Below the pieces are notes generated by a model. That model saw nothing but the letters and a program-made list of their open reading frames with translations, searched no databases and was not told the origin of the DNA. A program made the position numbers and the translations under genes. DNA of 64,000 nucleotides from Tenodera sinensis. Its lineage: Eukaryota > Arthropoda > Insecta > Mantodea > Mantidae. Below, in pieces: positions 33,801-47,674 of the stretch (position 1 is the stretch's first letter; each line of letters begins with the position of its first letter). Where the stretch lies: assembly GCA_030765045.1 (NCBI GenBank), contig CM060962.1, positions 264,792,147-264,856,146 on the forward strand. Direction: 5' to 3'.

Positions 33801-34904
33801 TACGATCTGTGGCTCCTGCAAGAAGCGAACGCATGGTATTTCACCAGCGTTACTTTACTGCTACAAATTGCGCACCATTTCCACCCACGGAACCGACAAG
33901 AGTCCTGAGTCCATGTGCATGATTAGGTCGCTGTTTTAGTTGATGTCTTTATGTAAAGTGTCTTAACAGTTTGGTTTTATAGCAACATTGAATATAATTA
34001 TTTGACATATCTTTACCATATTAAGAGAACTGGTTCAGTTCAAATTTAAGATAAAACAAGTACAGAAAATGTAATCTCCCTGCCATGCCGGCGCGGGACC
34101 TTACTTAGAACTCTTCAGTTACAGCAGCCAAAACAATAATTTTACTCAACTGCCTTTTAAACCAAACTACATGCCCGGCATAACAATTTTTAACGGTAGC
34201 CTCTCCCTTCAGATAAGAACGCAATAGTAAAGTGTTTACGACGTCTGCTATCTTGAGTGTCTTGTTTACGGTTGATGAGCCATAATAGAGGCCAGAGGAC
34301 GTTTATGTCTACAGAACAAGCCAGAGAACTGGCAACTTTGCTGTTTACAGCTAATACGTCATAACATCTGGGCCGTATAGACCATTACCATAAGAGGTAA
34401 ACATGCTATCAACATCCAAACATCAGTTGCTGTTCCGCTTTACCATGCTGATTTACATCAAATATGCCCTGCCCACCATCTGTTCCTATCTGCTTTCCAA
34501 CCTCTCTAGCTTCTTGTTTTCCCTCTGACCCCAAATATGCTTCTTATGCTTTCTTATCCATGTTATTATCTTTCTGTCATCCTTCTCCATTTCCCTTGGC
34601 ACTTACATATCACAGTTGTGGAGATGAGATTCCAAAATTGTTAGAGATAAATTGGAAAATGAGTCATTGAATCTTAAAAAGCTCTGCCAAGGTGACAGTT
34701 TTTCCTATTACAAAAACTGCATCCCTTGTGTAACTCCTTTTCATTATTTGTTTTTAGAATTAAATGATACTCCTTATTAAATTGCTAATTTATAAAAATC
34801 TCAAGCGAGTCAGTTGAACACTTTATCAAGGATGGCTAAATGAAATTATAAGTACATTGCATTTGCAAATACAGAAGTATATAAAATGTGCACGGAGCCA
34901 AAAT
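33801..34904. other. Unassigned sequence
   Basis: No gene or element recognised. A pyrimidine-rich patch at 34,460-34,610 has an open frame without domain resemblance. Confidence 0.4.
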
Positions 34905-35645
34905 CTTTAAAATCATCATCATTATTATCAAATACTGCAACGTTTAGGGCTTTAGGCCCGTTCCGACTTCAAGGTTTAAAATTGATCCTTCCAAAGTTTC
35001 CTCGGTCTACCGAATTCTCTTTTTCCTTCCTCTAGGCTTGTATATGTATATACTGACGTTAGACGGGAAGGATTCATCCTACGTAGATCGTCATTTCATA
35101 TTATTCTGGAATGTCTGAAGTGTTAAGTCTTTTTTTTTTTTTTTTCTTTGTTAATGTCCAAGTCTCAGTTCCATTTAACAGTCTCATTTAGCTTTATAGA
35201 TAATGTATTTAATTTATTTTCTAGATCCCTATTTCTTAAATTTGAGGTTACACATCCCATGGTTTTATTCGAGGTAAAGCCTTTGTCGGATTTTACTTAA
35301 ATTGGTCAAAATTGATGAATAATTTAGAATGGTGTTTTGTGATCCATAATTATTGTTGTATTGTTATTTCTTTTAGGTTGATGGAAATTATTATTTTTGT
35401 TAAGCCAATGCTTTGAAGTAAAGTATTATCAACGCCAAGTATTTGAAACTGGAGCCCTGCTCAATAGTATTATTTTCTAATACCAATTTTATTACTTTTG
35501 GATTTTTGTTTCGAAAACTCATGTCTTAGTTTTTCCAGTCGATAATTTTTAAATGATAGTGTTTTGCATTTTCACTTAGTTTAAAACGTTGCTTTTTGAA
35601 ATAGGATTCAGAGTTTGCAAGTATTCTTTGGACATCTGCAAACAA
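34905..35645 (-). pseudogene. LINE reverse-transcriptase C-terminal remnant
   Basis: The minus strand shows a decayed 3' half of a non-LTR retrotransposon. FKYLG (near 35,440) stands for the F.YLG motif of the thumb region. LLNGTETWTLTKK (about 35,145-35,190) matches the LLYGSETWTL block. FGRPRKLWKDQF (about 34,975-35,012) matches the GRPRKRWxDQ motif near the C-terminus. The element ends in a trinucleotide tail (TGATAATAATGATGATGATT) as its 3' terminus. Stops and frameshifts are frequent, and a T-run (35,131-35,145) lies inside. The family is the RTE-like group often annotated as endonuclease-reverse transcriptase. No endonuclease or palm domain is visible. Confidence 0.7.
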
Positions 35646-36434
35646 TGGGCTATTTAAGTTACATTTATTTACAATGTTGTTTTCGTCCAGAGTTACCAGC
35701 TACTTTTATGAAATTGAAAATAGCCCAAAATGTCCCGTGAAGTAATGACGTCCCATTCATATCTTTCAAAATAATATATTTTATTTCTTTTGGCACATGT
35801 TTTTGGCATTTCGAGCACATATAAATATTTCCCAAGTAAAAGTTCAACCCCTATTTATAATTAATGCCAAGTTGTTATTCTTAATAAGTTTAATCAACTT
35901 ATAATTCGGTTACTATAACGGTATAGTTAAGAGATTCAGAATACAGTGTACATAAGAGTAACTTATTTATATCACAAGGGAAGAAATCTCTCGGTGGAAG
36001 CCATGTTTTATGTCTAGAGTCTACCCCAAGTGAGAAATCTTGCCATTTTACGATACTTACTAGCTGCACTGCCTTTGTTAAGCAACAGAGTGTAAAAGAC
36101 TTTTATGTCGTAACAAGCATAACAGAATTCAGGGGAGAGAACTAGTCAAAGCGTATCTTTCGGGGGGAAACGCGTTGCCATATTAGAATGTAATGTGACG
36201 TAGTGTTAGCCAATTAAAGTGTGAGGTTGATGACGTAAGATAAGGTCGTGATTAAGAGTGTGGTGCTTTCATCCAATAAGGAAGTATAAGGTCTTTAAGG
36301 AGTATTTCTATAAATGACTAGATGCAATATTTATAGAAATGAGAGAAGAATTGGAATACAGTATGGTAGACAAAATGATTAGTATGGTATGTTATGCAGT
36401 ATAGTTATACTTTGGCAGAAACGCAGGATAACCT
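35646..36434. other. Unassigned sequence
   Basis: Lies between two opposed LINE remnants. No gene recognised. Confidence 0.4.
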
Positions 36435-37111
36435 GAAAATACTTTTTTACGAGTTTTATGGAAAATGCAAACAAAAAAATCACTATGAAAATCTCTATAA
36501 ATAAAACAAATGTGTTAACGGTTAGTAAAGAACCGTTGAGATATAAATTAGTAACTGAGAACAACATAATACAACAGGTAATGCATTTCAATTACATGGG
36601 TGTTGATATTACTAGTGGAGAAAATCCAACCCAAGAAGTTAACAATCAAATTGTAAAAGCTACAAAAATATGAGCTAGTAGAGGTGAGCTGGTATGGAGA
36701 AATAAATATATGAGAAAACAAACGAAAGTAAAAATTTATAAAGCGGTAATCGGACCAGTAATAACTTATATATTAGAAACCAGAGAGCAGAAATCACAAA
36801 ATACAACGATTGATGAAAACAATGGAAATGAAAGTGTTGAGGAAGATAGCTGGAAAGACAATATACGATAAAGTAAGAAATGAAGAAATTAGCGAGATAT
36901 GTAAGATTCAACCGGTGACTCAATGAACAGAAAGAAGAAAGGAGTAATGAAATGCACCTATATCCAGGATATTAGATGAACAATTATTTTATAGTGAAAA
37001 TAGCGAGTGACAAAATTCTGGAAGGAAGAAGTTCGGGACGACCAAAAGAGATGGAAAGATGGATTGATTCATGTATAAATCAGGCGATTATGTCTAACTT
37101 AAGTGTCTAGT
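36435..37111 (+). pseudogene. LINE reverse-transcriptase C-terminal remnant
   Basis: Reads MKISINKTNVLTVSKEPLRY (about 36,485), IIQQVMHFNYMGVDITSGEN (about 36,570-36,628), then a stop, LVWRNKYM, KVKIYKAVIGPVITYILETR (about 36,727), and MEMKVLRKIAGKTIYDKVRN (about 36,822-36,882). It ends GRSSGRPKEMERW...(stop 37,108-37,110). These match, in order, the MKISxxKTKVM, FNYLGV, KxxIYKxxxRPVxTYALET, MKxLRxIxGKTxxDxxRNE and GRPxKRW blocks of the RTE-like endonuclease-reverse transcriptase family. There is at least one internal stop and two frameshifts. The catalytic palm (YADD) is not included, so it is 5' truncated. The subfamily differs from the one at 34,905. Confidence 0.8.
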
Positions 37112-38124
37112 ACACAAATAAATAATCGTTAAAATGCACATTCTTATATTTACCACAAAGAAAATAAGTAAATCGCAATTCCATTGAAAACTTAAACCTT
37201 AGTCGTATGAAACGTAATTCTATAAATTCTTATTGTAAAATAAAAAGAAGGTTGGCCCGGTAACTAACTTAGTGAATGAAGTGTGGTGTTAATGTTTCGC
37301 TCATTTCCTATAATTTTGCCTCTGGTTTCTGTTTGAGATAGGCTTAGGTAGTTTGTCTGTCGGGTCACGCAGATAGCGCATATTGCTCGTTGGAAATTTC
37401 TTCTGTCCTACCAGATGGCAACCTGCTCTGGGCCGCCTCAGGTGGGTCGAGTTCTCCCCGGTTCCACCAGAGCGAACTATTTTCTGAGCAGCTCATTTGT
37501 GTCATCTTGTCATCAAGCTTAGAAGCCTTAATGACCTCTGTGCATCGCTGTCGAATGGCCTGATGCTGCCTGTAGCCTGCTGTAGAATCTCCACCTCATT
37601 CCTTTCTTCTGAGTGTAATAAACAAGAAAGAACCCGTGTTATTTTGAGGTGCGAGGTGTTACCTCGTTCCCTGTCATTTGTTCAAGCCCGATTTATTCCA
37701 ATTTTGAAAAGAAAAAAAGATACAAAATATTCATTGGCTACAATTTTATTAAAATATATAAATGTAACACAAGGCAACTTAATTACTGAGAATCACAGTA
37801 AGAAGAGCACAGGGAGCTATAAGTTGAAGTGATATTTTATCTGGTTCACATTTTGCCTTGTCAGTTCAGTAGAATTTACAGTTTGTTTTGCATACATTGT
37901 AATACTTAACGAACCTACAATGTTTCGGCATTACGTGATAATTGCTGACATCTTAAATATTATATATGAACATGGTGGAAAGTTACTAGCTGCTTACCCG
38001 ACAGAAATAGGAAGTAAAAAGGAAATTTATAAATAATAAAGATTTCAGAAAGTTGTGTATACATGCTATGGTGTGCCCATGTGATGCCTTTGTAACTCCC
38101 TTCTCAGTGCATGACCAGAGAAAT
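37112..38124. other. Unassigned sequence
   Basis: A GC-richer part (37,330-37,680) carries a 111-codon frame at 37,497-37,832 without a recognisable domain. No gene is called. Confidence 0.35.
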
Positions 38125-38253
38125 ACAAGAGGAATAAGGACTTCCCATTTGAGAAAGATATAGCTATTTTACAATTGATACCAATAACAAGGAATATCTC
38201 GGAAATGGTTAACTGAATAAGAACACTATTTGAAGCAAATTGTGTGTTATAAC

Positions 38254-38256
<3 letters not shown>

Positions 38257-38315
<59 letters not shown>

Positions 38316-38351
38316 GACACACACACACCCACACACCCACATACCCACACA

Positions 38352-38389
<38 letters not shown>

Positions 38390-38481
38390 GACACACACAC
38401 ACCCACACACCCACATACCCACACACACCCACACACACACACACCCACACACACACACACACCGACACACACACACCCACA

Positions 38482-38530
<49 letters not shown>
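38257..38530. repeat. (CA)n array with 74-bp higher-order period
   Basis: CA repeat containing a variant cassette CCGACACACACACACCCACA... that starts at 38,314, 38,388 and 38,462, exactly 74 bp apart. The first two cassettes also share ACCCACATACCC. All overlapping long open frames on both strands are artefacts of this array. Confidence 0.95.
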
Positions 38531-38532
<2 letters not shown>

Positions 38533-38861
38533 TTTTTGTGTATAGTAAGGTTTGGTCTAGCTCTTATGGTTTAACAGATATGCAAAAGTAATTCAGAATG
38601 AAGAGGACTTCAACCAGAAAATTGAAGATATACATTTCATGTGTTGTGAAAGTATCTTAAACATACGATATTTTAATAAAAACCTTGCCATTTTCGTAAG
38701 AATGAAAATTTTGAAACCTTTTTTCATGTGAAGGTTAGTTTGGGAAGGGGATATTTTTTCATAATATAGAACTCCAATTCAATTTGGTATTTAACTGCCT
38801 TTTCGTTCTAGAGTTATTTTGTTCACAGACGCACGGTCATGAACATACACGCACGCGCGCC

Positions 38862-38864
<3 letters not shown>

Positions 38865-38934
<70 letters not shown>
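38865..38934. repeat. (CA)35 microsatellite at the usual family A site
   Basis: Pure CA run preceded by ACGCACGCGCGCCCGT. It is flanked by GTTCACAGACGC on the left and an AAAGGGCTTTTTTTATTC version of the usual right flank. Confidence 0.95.
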
Positions 38935-38936
<2 letters not shown>

Positions 38937-39015
38937 ACCTTGTTTAAAAAGGGCTTTTTTTATTCAAGGGACCTCAAGGTGTGTATTTCAAGTGAAGTTT
39001 TGGGTGGAATGCAAG

Positions 39016-40044
39016 CGTCAACTTCACATTACTATACACGGTTTCCTAGAATACGCTGGAGCTTTAAGAGTTCACTGTGAACTGTTAGGCGTAAATATTT
39101 TAAAGTACTTTCAATTAATCCATTCATTGCATGACAGAAACCTAAGCGGAATTCAACTTCACCCACACTCTGACAAGAACATGCGGTGAAATGATTGCAA
39201 CTATTTGTTTCACTCTTTTGTTTTAGATGGTGATATTCCCAATTCTTACATTGCACAGGTCATACTTGACATAGCTCCAGAGGAAAAGTCTTAAGGAGTA
39301 AGAGTTGCACTGAACGTGGTGCTGATATTGGTCCATTTCTGCCAATCCATGTTCTGGAAACCGATTATTGTGAATTCGTACGGTTTAGGGAGCCCCTTCT
39401 TGATGTTATGTGCCTTTATACTTTACCTTCAGAGATATTTGTAATGGCGTTTTTAGCTGAAATCCGTTATGTGTAAGCCTAATGTACAATTAACATATAC
39501 TCAGGACACCATTATTTGATATTTATCTCTTTACCTTGCAGCATTGCCCGACATCGAAGCTCTATAGTGGTGTGTCTTTGTCGGTAGATAACTGACCTCT
39601 ACCTACTTCCATCTTACTTTGTCTTACTTTAAAATATATGGGCTTACAGCAATCACGTGGTCACAGGCTTAAAATATCTAACTTAGCCAAAGTACAGAAT
39701 AAAATCCTGGATTAAAACTTCATAGAGGAAACGTGATTACAGTGGGATTTCGACGGCGCTTGTAGCTAGTTAAGATTTATGTTTTAACACAAGTGACAGG
39801 GATCAGGGGACGTAGTTATGAGACGGGACAGAATTGTGACGGATTGCCAACTCTTTTTTATCGGCTGCCTTACTTCTCTGAGACAAATTAATCCGGGCGT
39901 TAAGCCTTGATATGCAAACTTTTCTAATACGTACGTTAAGACCACATACACAGGGGCGTTTGAAAAATTGACGTTTAGGTGTTTTGTACCTAAAAGCGAA
40001 TACCTTCTCCGTCACCTCCCCTTAGTAAGTTACAAAGAAGTATT
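39016..40044. other. Unassigned sequence
   Basis: No gene or element recognised. Confidence 0.4.
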
Positions 40045-40400
40045 GTATTCCATCAAAACATTCGATGTGTATGTTTCACTGGAATACATTATTGAGACTT
40101 TTGAATAAATAAAATAAAAAAATAAAAAACAGGTTTGTTTGTGTATGTTTGTATGTGAGTGCATTTATGTTCAGTATCATCAAAAGATTTGACACGAAGA
40201 TTTTCAGGAAACTCCCCGCACTCTTAAACTATTCTTTAGATAGAAGATTTTTCGATTTTCTTCATTTCTCAGAAATACCTTGCAATTTTTATTAATATAC
40301 CACATATTTAAGATATTTACGTGGCAGATATATGTCTTGAATTTTCTGTAAATTGCCTGTGAGGTGCACTTACATACCAAGGGATTTTGAATGATTTTGA
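40045..40400 (-). mobile_element. Family A 3'-half fragment, reversed
   Basis: AGTATTGTATTCCATCAAAACATTCGATG, a decayed TTTGTTTGTGTATGTTTGTATGTGAGTG array site, and TTTTGAATTTTCTG-type blocks match family A on the minus strand. Confidence 0.7.
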
Positions 40401-41280
40401 ATAATTGGTACACGTGAAGAGAAACGTTGAAACTTCTGAAAACACAAATTCTTTCAAATAACTTTCAGGGGGACTTCAACTATTTCTATTATATCCGTTA
40501 ATACTGGTTTCTGTTGTTTTATACTTTGCATATTTTTATGTTTCATCGCCATTCACTTGTTTCTTGCGATGTCGTGGAATGGGCCATAGCAAACCGCTTT
40601 CAAACACCTGATCACCGATCCGGTTTCTTCTGTTGCTCTTGTATCTACAGCAAATTTGTGATAAAACTGTACTCCAGATGTTTACCTCGGTCAGGAGGAA
40701 GCATGTAGAAAAATAATATTGCGTAAGAATAGTTCGTGGAACTTAGATTGTAAGACATTAGACCATAAGAAAAGTTATGACGCTTATAAGTTCGCAGTTT
40801 CTGTCAGTTGTCGGCTGCAAGCAATAATTAAACAAAGGAAACATAGTACTACTCCTATCGGTAGGAATATGTTGCTCCTGTATTTCCATCATGAAAGGAT
40901 GGACTATAATAACGGTTCATGATTGAGTGATAAAGAATATAGCCTAAGGATTAAAAAGAATAGTGTTCAATTTAAAATAGAAGAACTTCCTCTATCCCTG
41001 ATAAGTTTGCACATTATATGCATGCACAATGATTCCCCGCCTCAGGCAGGGCGCGGTTTTAGGGTCGGCTGACCTGTGGTTGGTTGCACAGAGAGAGGAG
41101 AAGGTGATGTCAGCTTTAGAACGGTCCAGTATTCCTATCGGGATTGTTCATCCATCCTCTGTCGCCTGGCGCAAAAATGTGAAAAGGTGTCGCACTCGTG
41201 TATAAAATAAAGGCTGACTGCAAGTGGCTGGAAGAGACCTAGTTATCATTCTTGAATTCAGCTGCTAATACAGGAAAATG
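40401..41280. other. Unassigned sequence before the tetranucleotide array
   Basis: No gene recognised. A GC-richer patch (41,035-41,240) includes GTGTATAAAATAAAGG, which looks like a TATA or poly(A) context, but I cannot link it to a known element. Confidence 0.35.
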
Positions 41281-42432
<1,152 letters not shown>

Positions 42433-42489
42433 TAGTGATTTAAAATACAGTAGATGAAGTGAGGAAACTGCAACATTAAAAAATATGTT

Positions 42490-42636
42490 TTATTATTCAC
42501 GAAAATATCTTAAACTGCAGTCCTTTATTCAAAATCCTTAGAACCAAGTTTGTGAATATCAAGCATTTCGGAAACGGTTACCTACAAAGGCTAGTTAGGA
42601 GTGGAGATATTTTTAAGAACCTTCATTGGAAATAAA
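42490..42636 (+). mobile_element. Family A internal fragment
   Basis: GAAAATATCTTAAAC, AAAATCCTTAGAACCAAGTTTG, CATTTCGGAAA and AAAGGCTAGTTAGGAGTGGAG match the family A body. It lies 60 bp from the end of the tetranucleotide array. Confidence 0.6.
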
Positions 42637-43017
42637 GTTCCCTCACATGGTAAATATGGGGAGACACTCCTTATATTGAATGTTCTGTGAATTGCTTCTT
42701 TGAGGTTCTTGCTTCTTGTGATTAAAGTGTGCATAATTGTGTACATTTAACAAAATAAGAGTGATAAAGGAAATCCTACTTCTATAAAGAAAATCTTAGA
42801 TCTCTTAAATTGTACAAGCTGTGTTGAAAATACCTTAGGGCATTATATGTTTTCGAAACATTCCACGTGTTACTTCCCAAGTATAATTGTGCATTAGACG
42901 CAGGATTTTCTGATTGTTCTTTTTTTTTATTCTTTGCAGAGATTGTTACTATGACCATGAAGAGACAGTTTCTTCCTTCACGATTAACGCTTAAATTAAT
43001 CCCCCGTAAGTCTGATA

Positions 43018-43390
43018 AGGCGGCGCCGTGACCAAGCGGTTAGAGCGTTCGCCTTCCACCTAGGCGGTCCGGGTTTGATCCCAGGGAACCGCATGTGGTA
43101 TTCGTGGTGGACGAAGCGGCGTCAGGGCGGGTTTTCTCCGGATTCTCCGGTTTCCCCGCTACTCACTCCACCAGTTGCTCCATTATCACCTTTCCAATCA
43201 TCGATTTCAACTGCATTTCGTATCATACTCTTCCTCACTGTCATACCTGGTGACCACCCGCTTCCAGGTCTTCACTCTGTACGGTCCATAGGTTCCTGTG
43301 CTTCATGACAGGCATCTGAACCTAGGCACTGGCTTGTAAGTCCTAGAGGGTGTAAGTCCTACATAAGGGGAGGGTAATTAGGTGAAGAAG
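43018..43390 (+). mobile_element. tRNA-derived SINE-2, complete
   Basis: The head GCGCCGTGACCAAGCGGTTAGAGCG is a leucine/serine-tRNA-like A-box region, and GGGTTTGATCCCAGG is a B box. The body has GGCGGGTTTTCTCCGG and ATTCTCCGGTTTCCCC. The 3' part CACTGGCTTGTAAGTCCTAG...AAGGGGAGGG also occurs alone at 969-1,060. Expected to be a pol III-derived retroposon copied by a LINE. Confidence 0.88.
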
Positions 43391-44205
43391 GAAAGAAATA
43401 ATAAGAGTCTGATAAACATTTGAACGTTTACGAGAAAGTGGCGTTATGCGCTATCTAAAGGAGCAGTTAATTGCAATAATATTAAAAATGCTAGTTCTTG
43501 TTATGTCTGAGTGAAAATTATCTTGACACCATGTAACCAGTTATTTTCTACCTGTCACTTTTATAAATAATATTGTAGCCGGTACAAAGCCAGAGTTACG
43601 TTACCTTTTGGGTACCCCTAGCGGAAGCAAACTGAATAAGAGCGTATAAAAGTTCAGCTCGCTACAATCCCTCTTCCAAGGAAACAAAAAGAAATATAGA
43701 GCTGCAAGAGTTAATCAAACTGGCTAGAAAAAAGGTGGAGATAAAGAGATGAAAACAAGACCGGGAAATGAGGGTAGAAAGATTAAAGTCTCAAAAGGAA
43801 AGTATTAAAATAGGTAAAAATGAAAAATACTAACACAGTTCATAAATATGTCAGTGGCACGTATTCACTCCAATTGTTCCCACCAGTTAGGAAGGAGGTT
43901 TATGTATGCGACTGTCTTTCAACACTATAGTGACAGTTACTTAACAACTTGTGGCCCAAGTGGAATGGTTATCCTTTCTCGCTACTCTCGTGATAAAAAT
44001 TCCACAAGTGTAAATAAATCCCACTTTCCGAGAGTTGTGTACATGATCCTACTTGCAAACCTTAACATAAATTCACAATAAACAGTTTTGTAAAATCTAA
44101 ATGAAAATAAATTGTGCGGGAAGTTTGGGGAAGGGGTCTGTGAGTCCCGGGCCATCCAGGGTATGTGTATGCCTGCAGAGGGGAGGGGATTCGGTTGTTA
44201 CGAAC
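43391..44205. other. Unassigned sequence
   Basis: No gene recognised. A short hairpin CGGTT-GTTACG-AACCG lies directly before the GAGT array. Confidence 0.4.
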
Positions 44206-44459
44206 CGAGTGAGTGAGTGAGTGAGGGAGTGGGTGAGTGAGTGGGTGAGTGAGTGGGTGAGTGAGTGGGTGAGTGGGTGAGTGAGTGAATGAGTGAATGA
44301 GTGGGTGAGTGGATGAGTGAGTGAGTGAGTGGGTGAGTGAGTGAGTGGGTGGGTGAGTGAGTGGGTGAGTGGATGAGTGAGTGAGTGGATGAGTGAGTGA
44401 GTGAATGAATGAGTGAGTGAGTGAGTGAATGAGTGAGTAAGTGAATGAGTGAGTGAGTG
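44206..44459. repeat. (GAGT)n array with GGGT/GGAT/GAAT variants
   Basis: About 63 tetranucleotide units, mostly GAGT with scattered GGGT, GGAT, GAAT and TAAG variants. Confidence 0.95.
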
Positions 44460-44519
44460 GTGCTTATGGACCCGTCGACAACTACGTCACTAGAGCCTGA
44501 GTTACGAACAGCAGTTCTT

Positions 44520-44702
44520 CAGCTATTTTTAGAATGTTAAACATATACATTTCATTTGTGATGAGAATATCTTAAACATATGGTATTTTAATCAAAATTG
44601 TTAAGAGCCATTCTTGGGAAAGCGAAAATTGTCAAAACTTTTTCCATATTAAGCGTAGTTTGGTGAGAGGGGATTTTCTTGTAAATCTTCGTCTCCGATT
44701 GT
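44520..44702 (+). mobile_element. Family A internal fragment
   Basis: TACATTTCATTTGTGATGAGAATATCTTAAACATATGG and TTTAATCAAAATTGTTAAGAGCCATT match the family A body. There are no ends. Confidence 0.7.
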
Positions 44703-47674
44703 GAAATCTGCTTGTGACGTGTCAGATGTAAACAAAATGCACTCCTGTGCAGTACTGGTCACTGTCGCTAGTTGTGTCTGATGTGAAGCCTTCTGGGTTA
44801 TACGGTAATACCGTCTTGTTCAGTACAATACACGCATCTAATGGTTAGTATCTCATTGCGCACCAGTAGTCGTTAGTTGTGACAGTAGGTACACATTTGT
44901 CGTGTGAGTTACATTTCATTTTCTTAAATGAAGTTTTTCATAAGGTCACATTTCAATAATGTCTATACAGCCCTCCTGTTATTATACTGTATCTCTGAAC
45001 CCATGCACTCCCATTCCAGCCTACAATTTTCCGCATTCTGTATATTTGGATAGTTTTCTTTAATTTGTTAGGACAGAAACACCGGCGGGACTTTATTGGT
45101 AACTTGAACATACTCTAGCGGACAAAGAAGCCTTAGAAGTTGCAAATGGCTTTGTAGTCTTCTTCATTATTCGAATTCAAATGTTAAATGAAAGGTTCTT
45201 GTTCAAAAAGAATTACTTTCTTTGTAACAGCAAAATTAATGTCATTATAAGCAAACTCAAAGGTTGAGGTTGGTTTTAGTTATGAGCACGAATACTTTAA
45301 TCACTGTTACGGTATTTTGGTTCTGATTCCACATGTGTCTTCGCTGCAATCTCCTGAACGGACTAGGAAGTGGATCAATCTACTGTGAGTAGTGAAAACA
45401 GTTGTGGTATCCTGACCTCAGAAACGTATTATTCCGTCAGGTCATTCGCTGGGGAAATTGAGCGCTATAAATGTGATAAACGGCTTAGGGAGTTTAATTA
45501 TTCTGTGTGTAGCCTTTACATCGGAGAAAGGATTGCAGTTCTATTCAATTACTCAATTGTAAAATTTACAATATCACTTCAAAGCTCTGTGATATATTTG
45601 TTGGAAGCGTTTTCCATCTAACTGCTGCAGTTTGGCACTCTTTTGTTTTCCGATACGTAACCTACAAGAGCAGGCAGGTCATAGAATCCTTTCATTACCG
45701 TAAATGGACAGGTGATAATTTCTGAAGGGTGGGATGAGGGCAGTAGGACTTCGCGAAATGTTATGTATGTGGAACTCCACAGCACAGACAATGGAGGAAA
45801 ATTAACGAAACAACGGCCGGCTGAATTACATCAGCAAGGAAGCGAACGGGATAAAAATAAAAAGAGGGAATAAATTTTAGCCGGCTGTTCGTTTATTGCA
45901 CTTGGATATAAATTTCCTTTTTGTGGAGTTAAATACAGTGACGTGTCAGAGACAGATACCTTTGTGTGCTTTGGCGTAAAATGCAGTGGGGCACGAGCAT
46001 TCTCAATAACGATAGCACCAAAAGAAAGAATCAGGTTATAAAGCAGTGACAAAGCGGATAGATATTATACCTATGTATAGTAATTTCACTAATGTCACAA
46101 AACGTTTTGATTTTCATTATCACTCGTTAATTCATTTATGGAGAATTAAAACTCCGAAGTTATACAATTAGATCATATCAGAAATAAAATCGGAATATAC
46201 ACACAATTTCTGTCATATCTGTACTAATACTAAAAACAGAGAAATACTGATACTTCTTTCACCACTGAAAGGTCCTGTCCTTTCTGACAGACATAGGCTA
46301 TACTATAGCTTGTAATTTCAACTTCTAAATCAACAAGTTATCAGATATGTTTACATGACCTGGGTATTATAATGCGAACATTTTGACGTCATAATAAGAC
46401 AAAGTAAAATGGCGAAGCTTTCGTGATCGTCATTTGTGTTGTCATTTTATAGATAATGAGTGAGAAAACAAAAAGAATTATACTTTATTCAAAGGAATAT
46501 ATCAGTTGGAAGGGAAGCTCTTATATTAATTTAAACCAGTTTAACAAGTCATGAGATGTCATTACTTGGCAACTTTGAATTTGTTTACGTCCATCTGCTG
46601 CGGAGATATTTTGGATTCTTTTTGAGAATATAAAACAGACATGCTGGCAAAGTTGCTGACCTATGGTAGCATCTTCAAAACCTGCTGGACGACATAACAT
46701 AAACACTTTACACTTTCATTTTCACAGCGGTGTGAGTCTCCTGAGGGTAAACACACATGTCTGCTGCCTCCTAATAAATGCATTTAAATTTTCCAATTAA
46801 GGATTTTGTAACTTAAACTAATCAACGGAAATGTTTGACTGCTCGTTCAACAGTAAACTTCAATACATTTCTAAATTGATACTACTGTAATGCAATGAAC
46901 CAAATCATCTTTCTGACGTAAACATAAAATAGTTACATTGTAAGGCCCCTGTTGGACGCTGAAGGCATTCCTGTTATTTTACACTGTTCTAGTGTAGGTC
47001 AATAGCTTGCCAGTTCTACTTGTTATTTCGTCAAAACATTGCACCACCATTTTGCCGTGCTTGGAGTAAGGGATAAAGGAAAACAACATCACTGGTCACC
47101 CTTCATATAAAAGGAAAGGAGTGAGGTAGGCTCTGCTTGGTCGTGTCGCAAAAACAGCGGTGGGTGAAAAATAAAGTCTGTGAAAAAAGCGGTAAACATT
47201 TTAGAGTAGGTAAACGAAAAAGGATCGGGGGGAGGGGCATGGGGGGGGGGGGGTGGCAGTGGGATGCGTAAAATTTCGGTATGTAAAATAAAGCCAGTCT
47301 CATTTACTTTAAGCTTAATGCTGTACGTTATCAAGCCTTAACTTGAAGTATAATACTTTTCAAAAATGTCTCGATTAAACACTTCAATTCCCATTACATT
47401 TTCCCGGGCTTTATACGAGAAAAATTATATATCACCCATCATATTGCTCTCTTTAAGTTCAGCTTAATAAGCCTTATTATTTCGTAAGAATTCTGATCCC
47501 GAGCTCACTTCTTCACCTGAAGTGCGTCTCTTCAACTCTAAGTACCTAGGCTTCATCGAATGCTCCAATACTCTCAAATACCAGTCCTCTTGTTCATCTT
47601 CCACCAAATTCCCTGAAGCTTTCACCAGCATTAGAATTAAGACTAGGTCATTTATAATTTTCTCCAATTTGTTT
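44703..47674. other. Long unassigned stretch
   Basis: 3 kb without recognised genes or elements. A G-rich tract lies at 47,227-47,263. Open frames such as 46,521-46,706 (minus) lack domain resemblance. Confidence 0.4.
47227..47263 (+). other. G-rich tract, quadruplex-capable
   Basis: Runs of 6, 4, 13, 2 and 3 G's separated by A, CAT, T and CAGT. This is strongly out of keeping with the AT-rich surroundings. Folding is inference. Confidence 0.6.

Larger units (their letters stand above)
38125..39015 (+). mobile_element. Family A element with two CA arrays
   Basis: Body blocks AACAAGGAATATCTCGGAAATGGTTAAC, TGTATAGTAAGGTTTGGTC and TACATTTCATG are in order. Besides the usual array site (38,865-38,934), a much longer CA array has grown at a second site (38,257-38,530). 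It interrupts what is AATTGTGTTTTAGCAAGATCTACATTTTT in other copies. The 3' hairpin is missing. Confidence 0.85.

Noticed and set aside
38066..38574. Overlapping 93-154 codon frames on both strands (Cys-Val or His-Thr rich)
   Set aside because: All are translations of the CA/TG array in different frames.
38257..38934. CRISPR-like array
   Set aside because: The repeats are dinucleotide microsatellites with a 74-bp period and no unique spacers.
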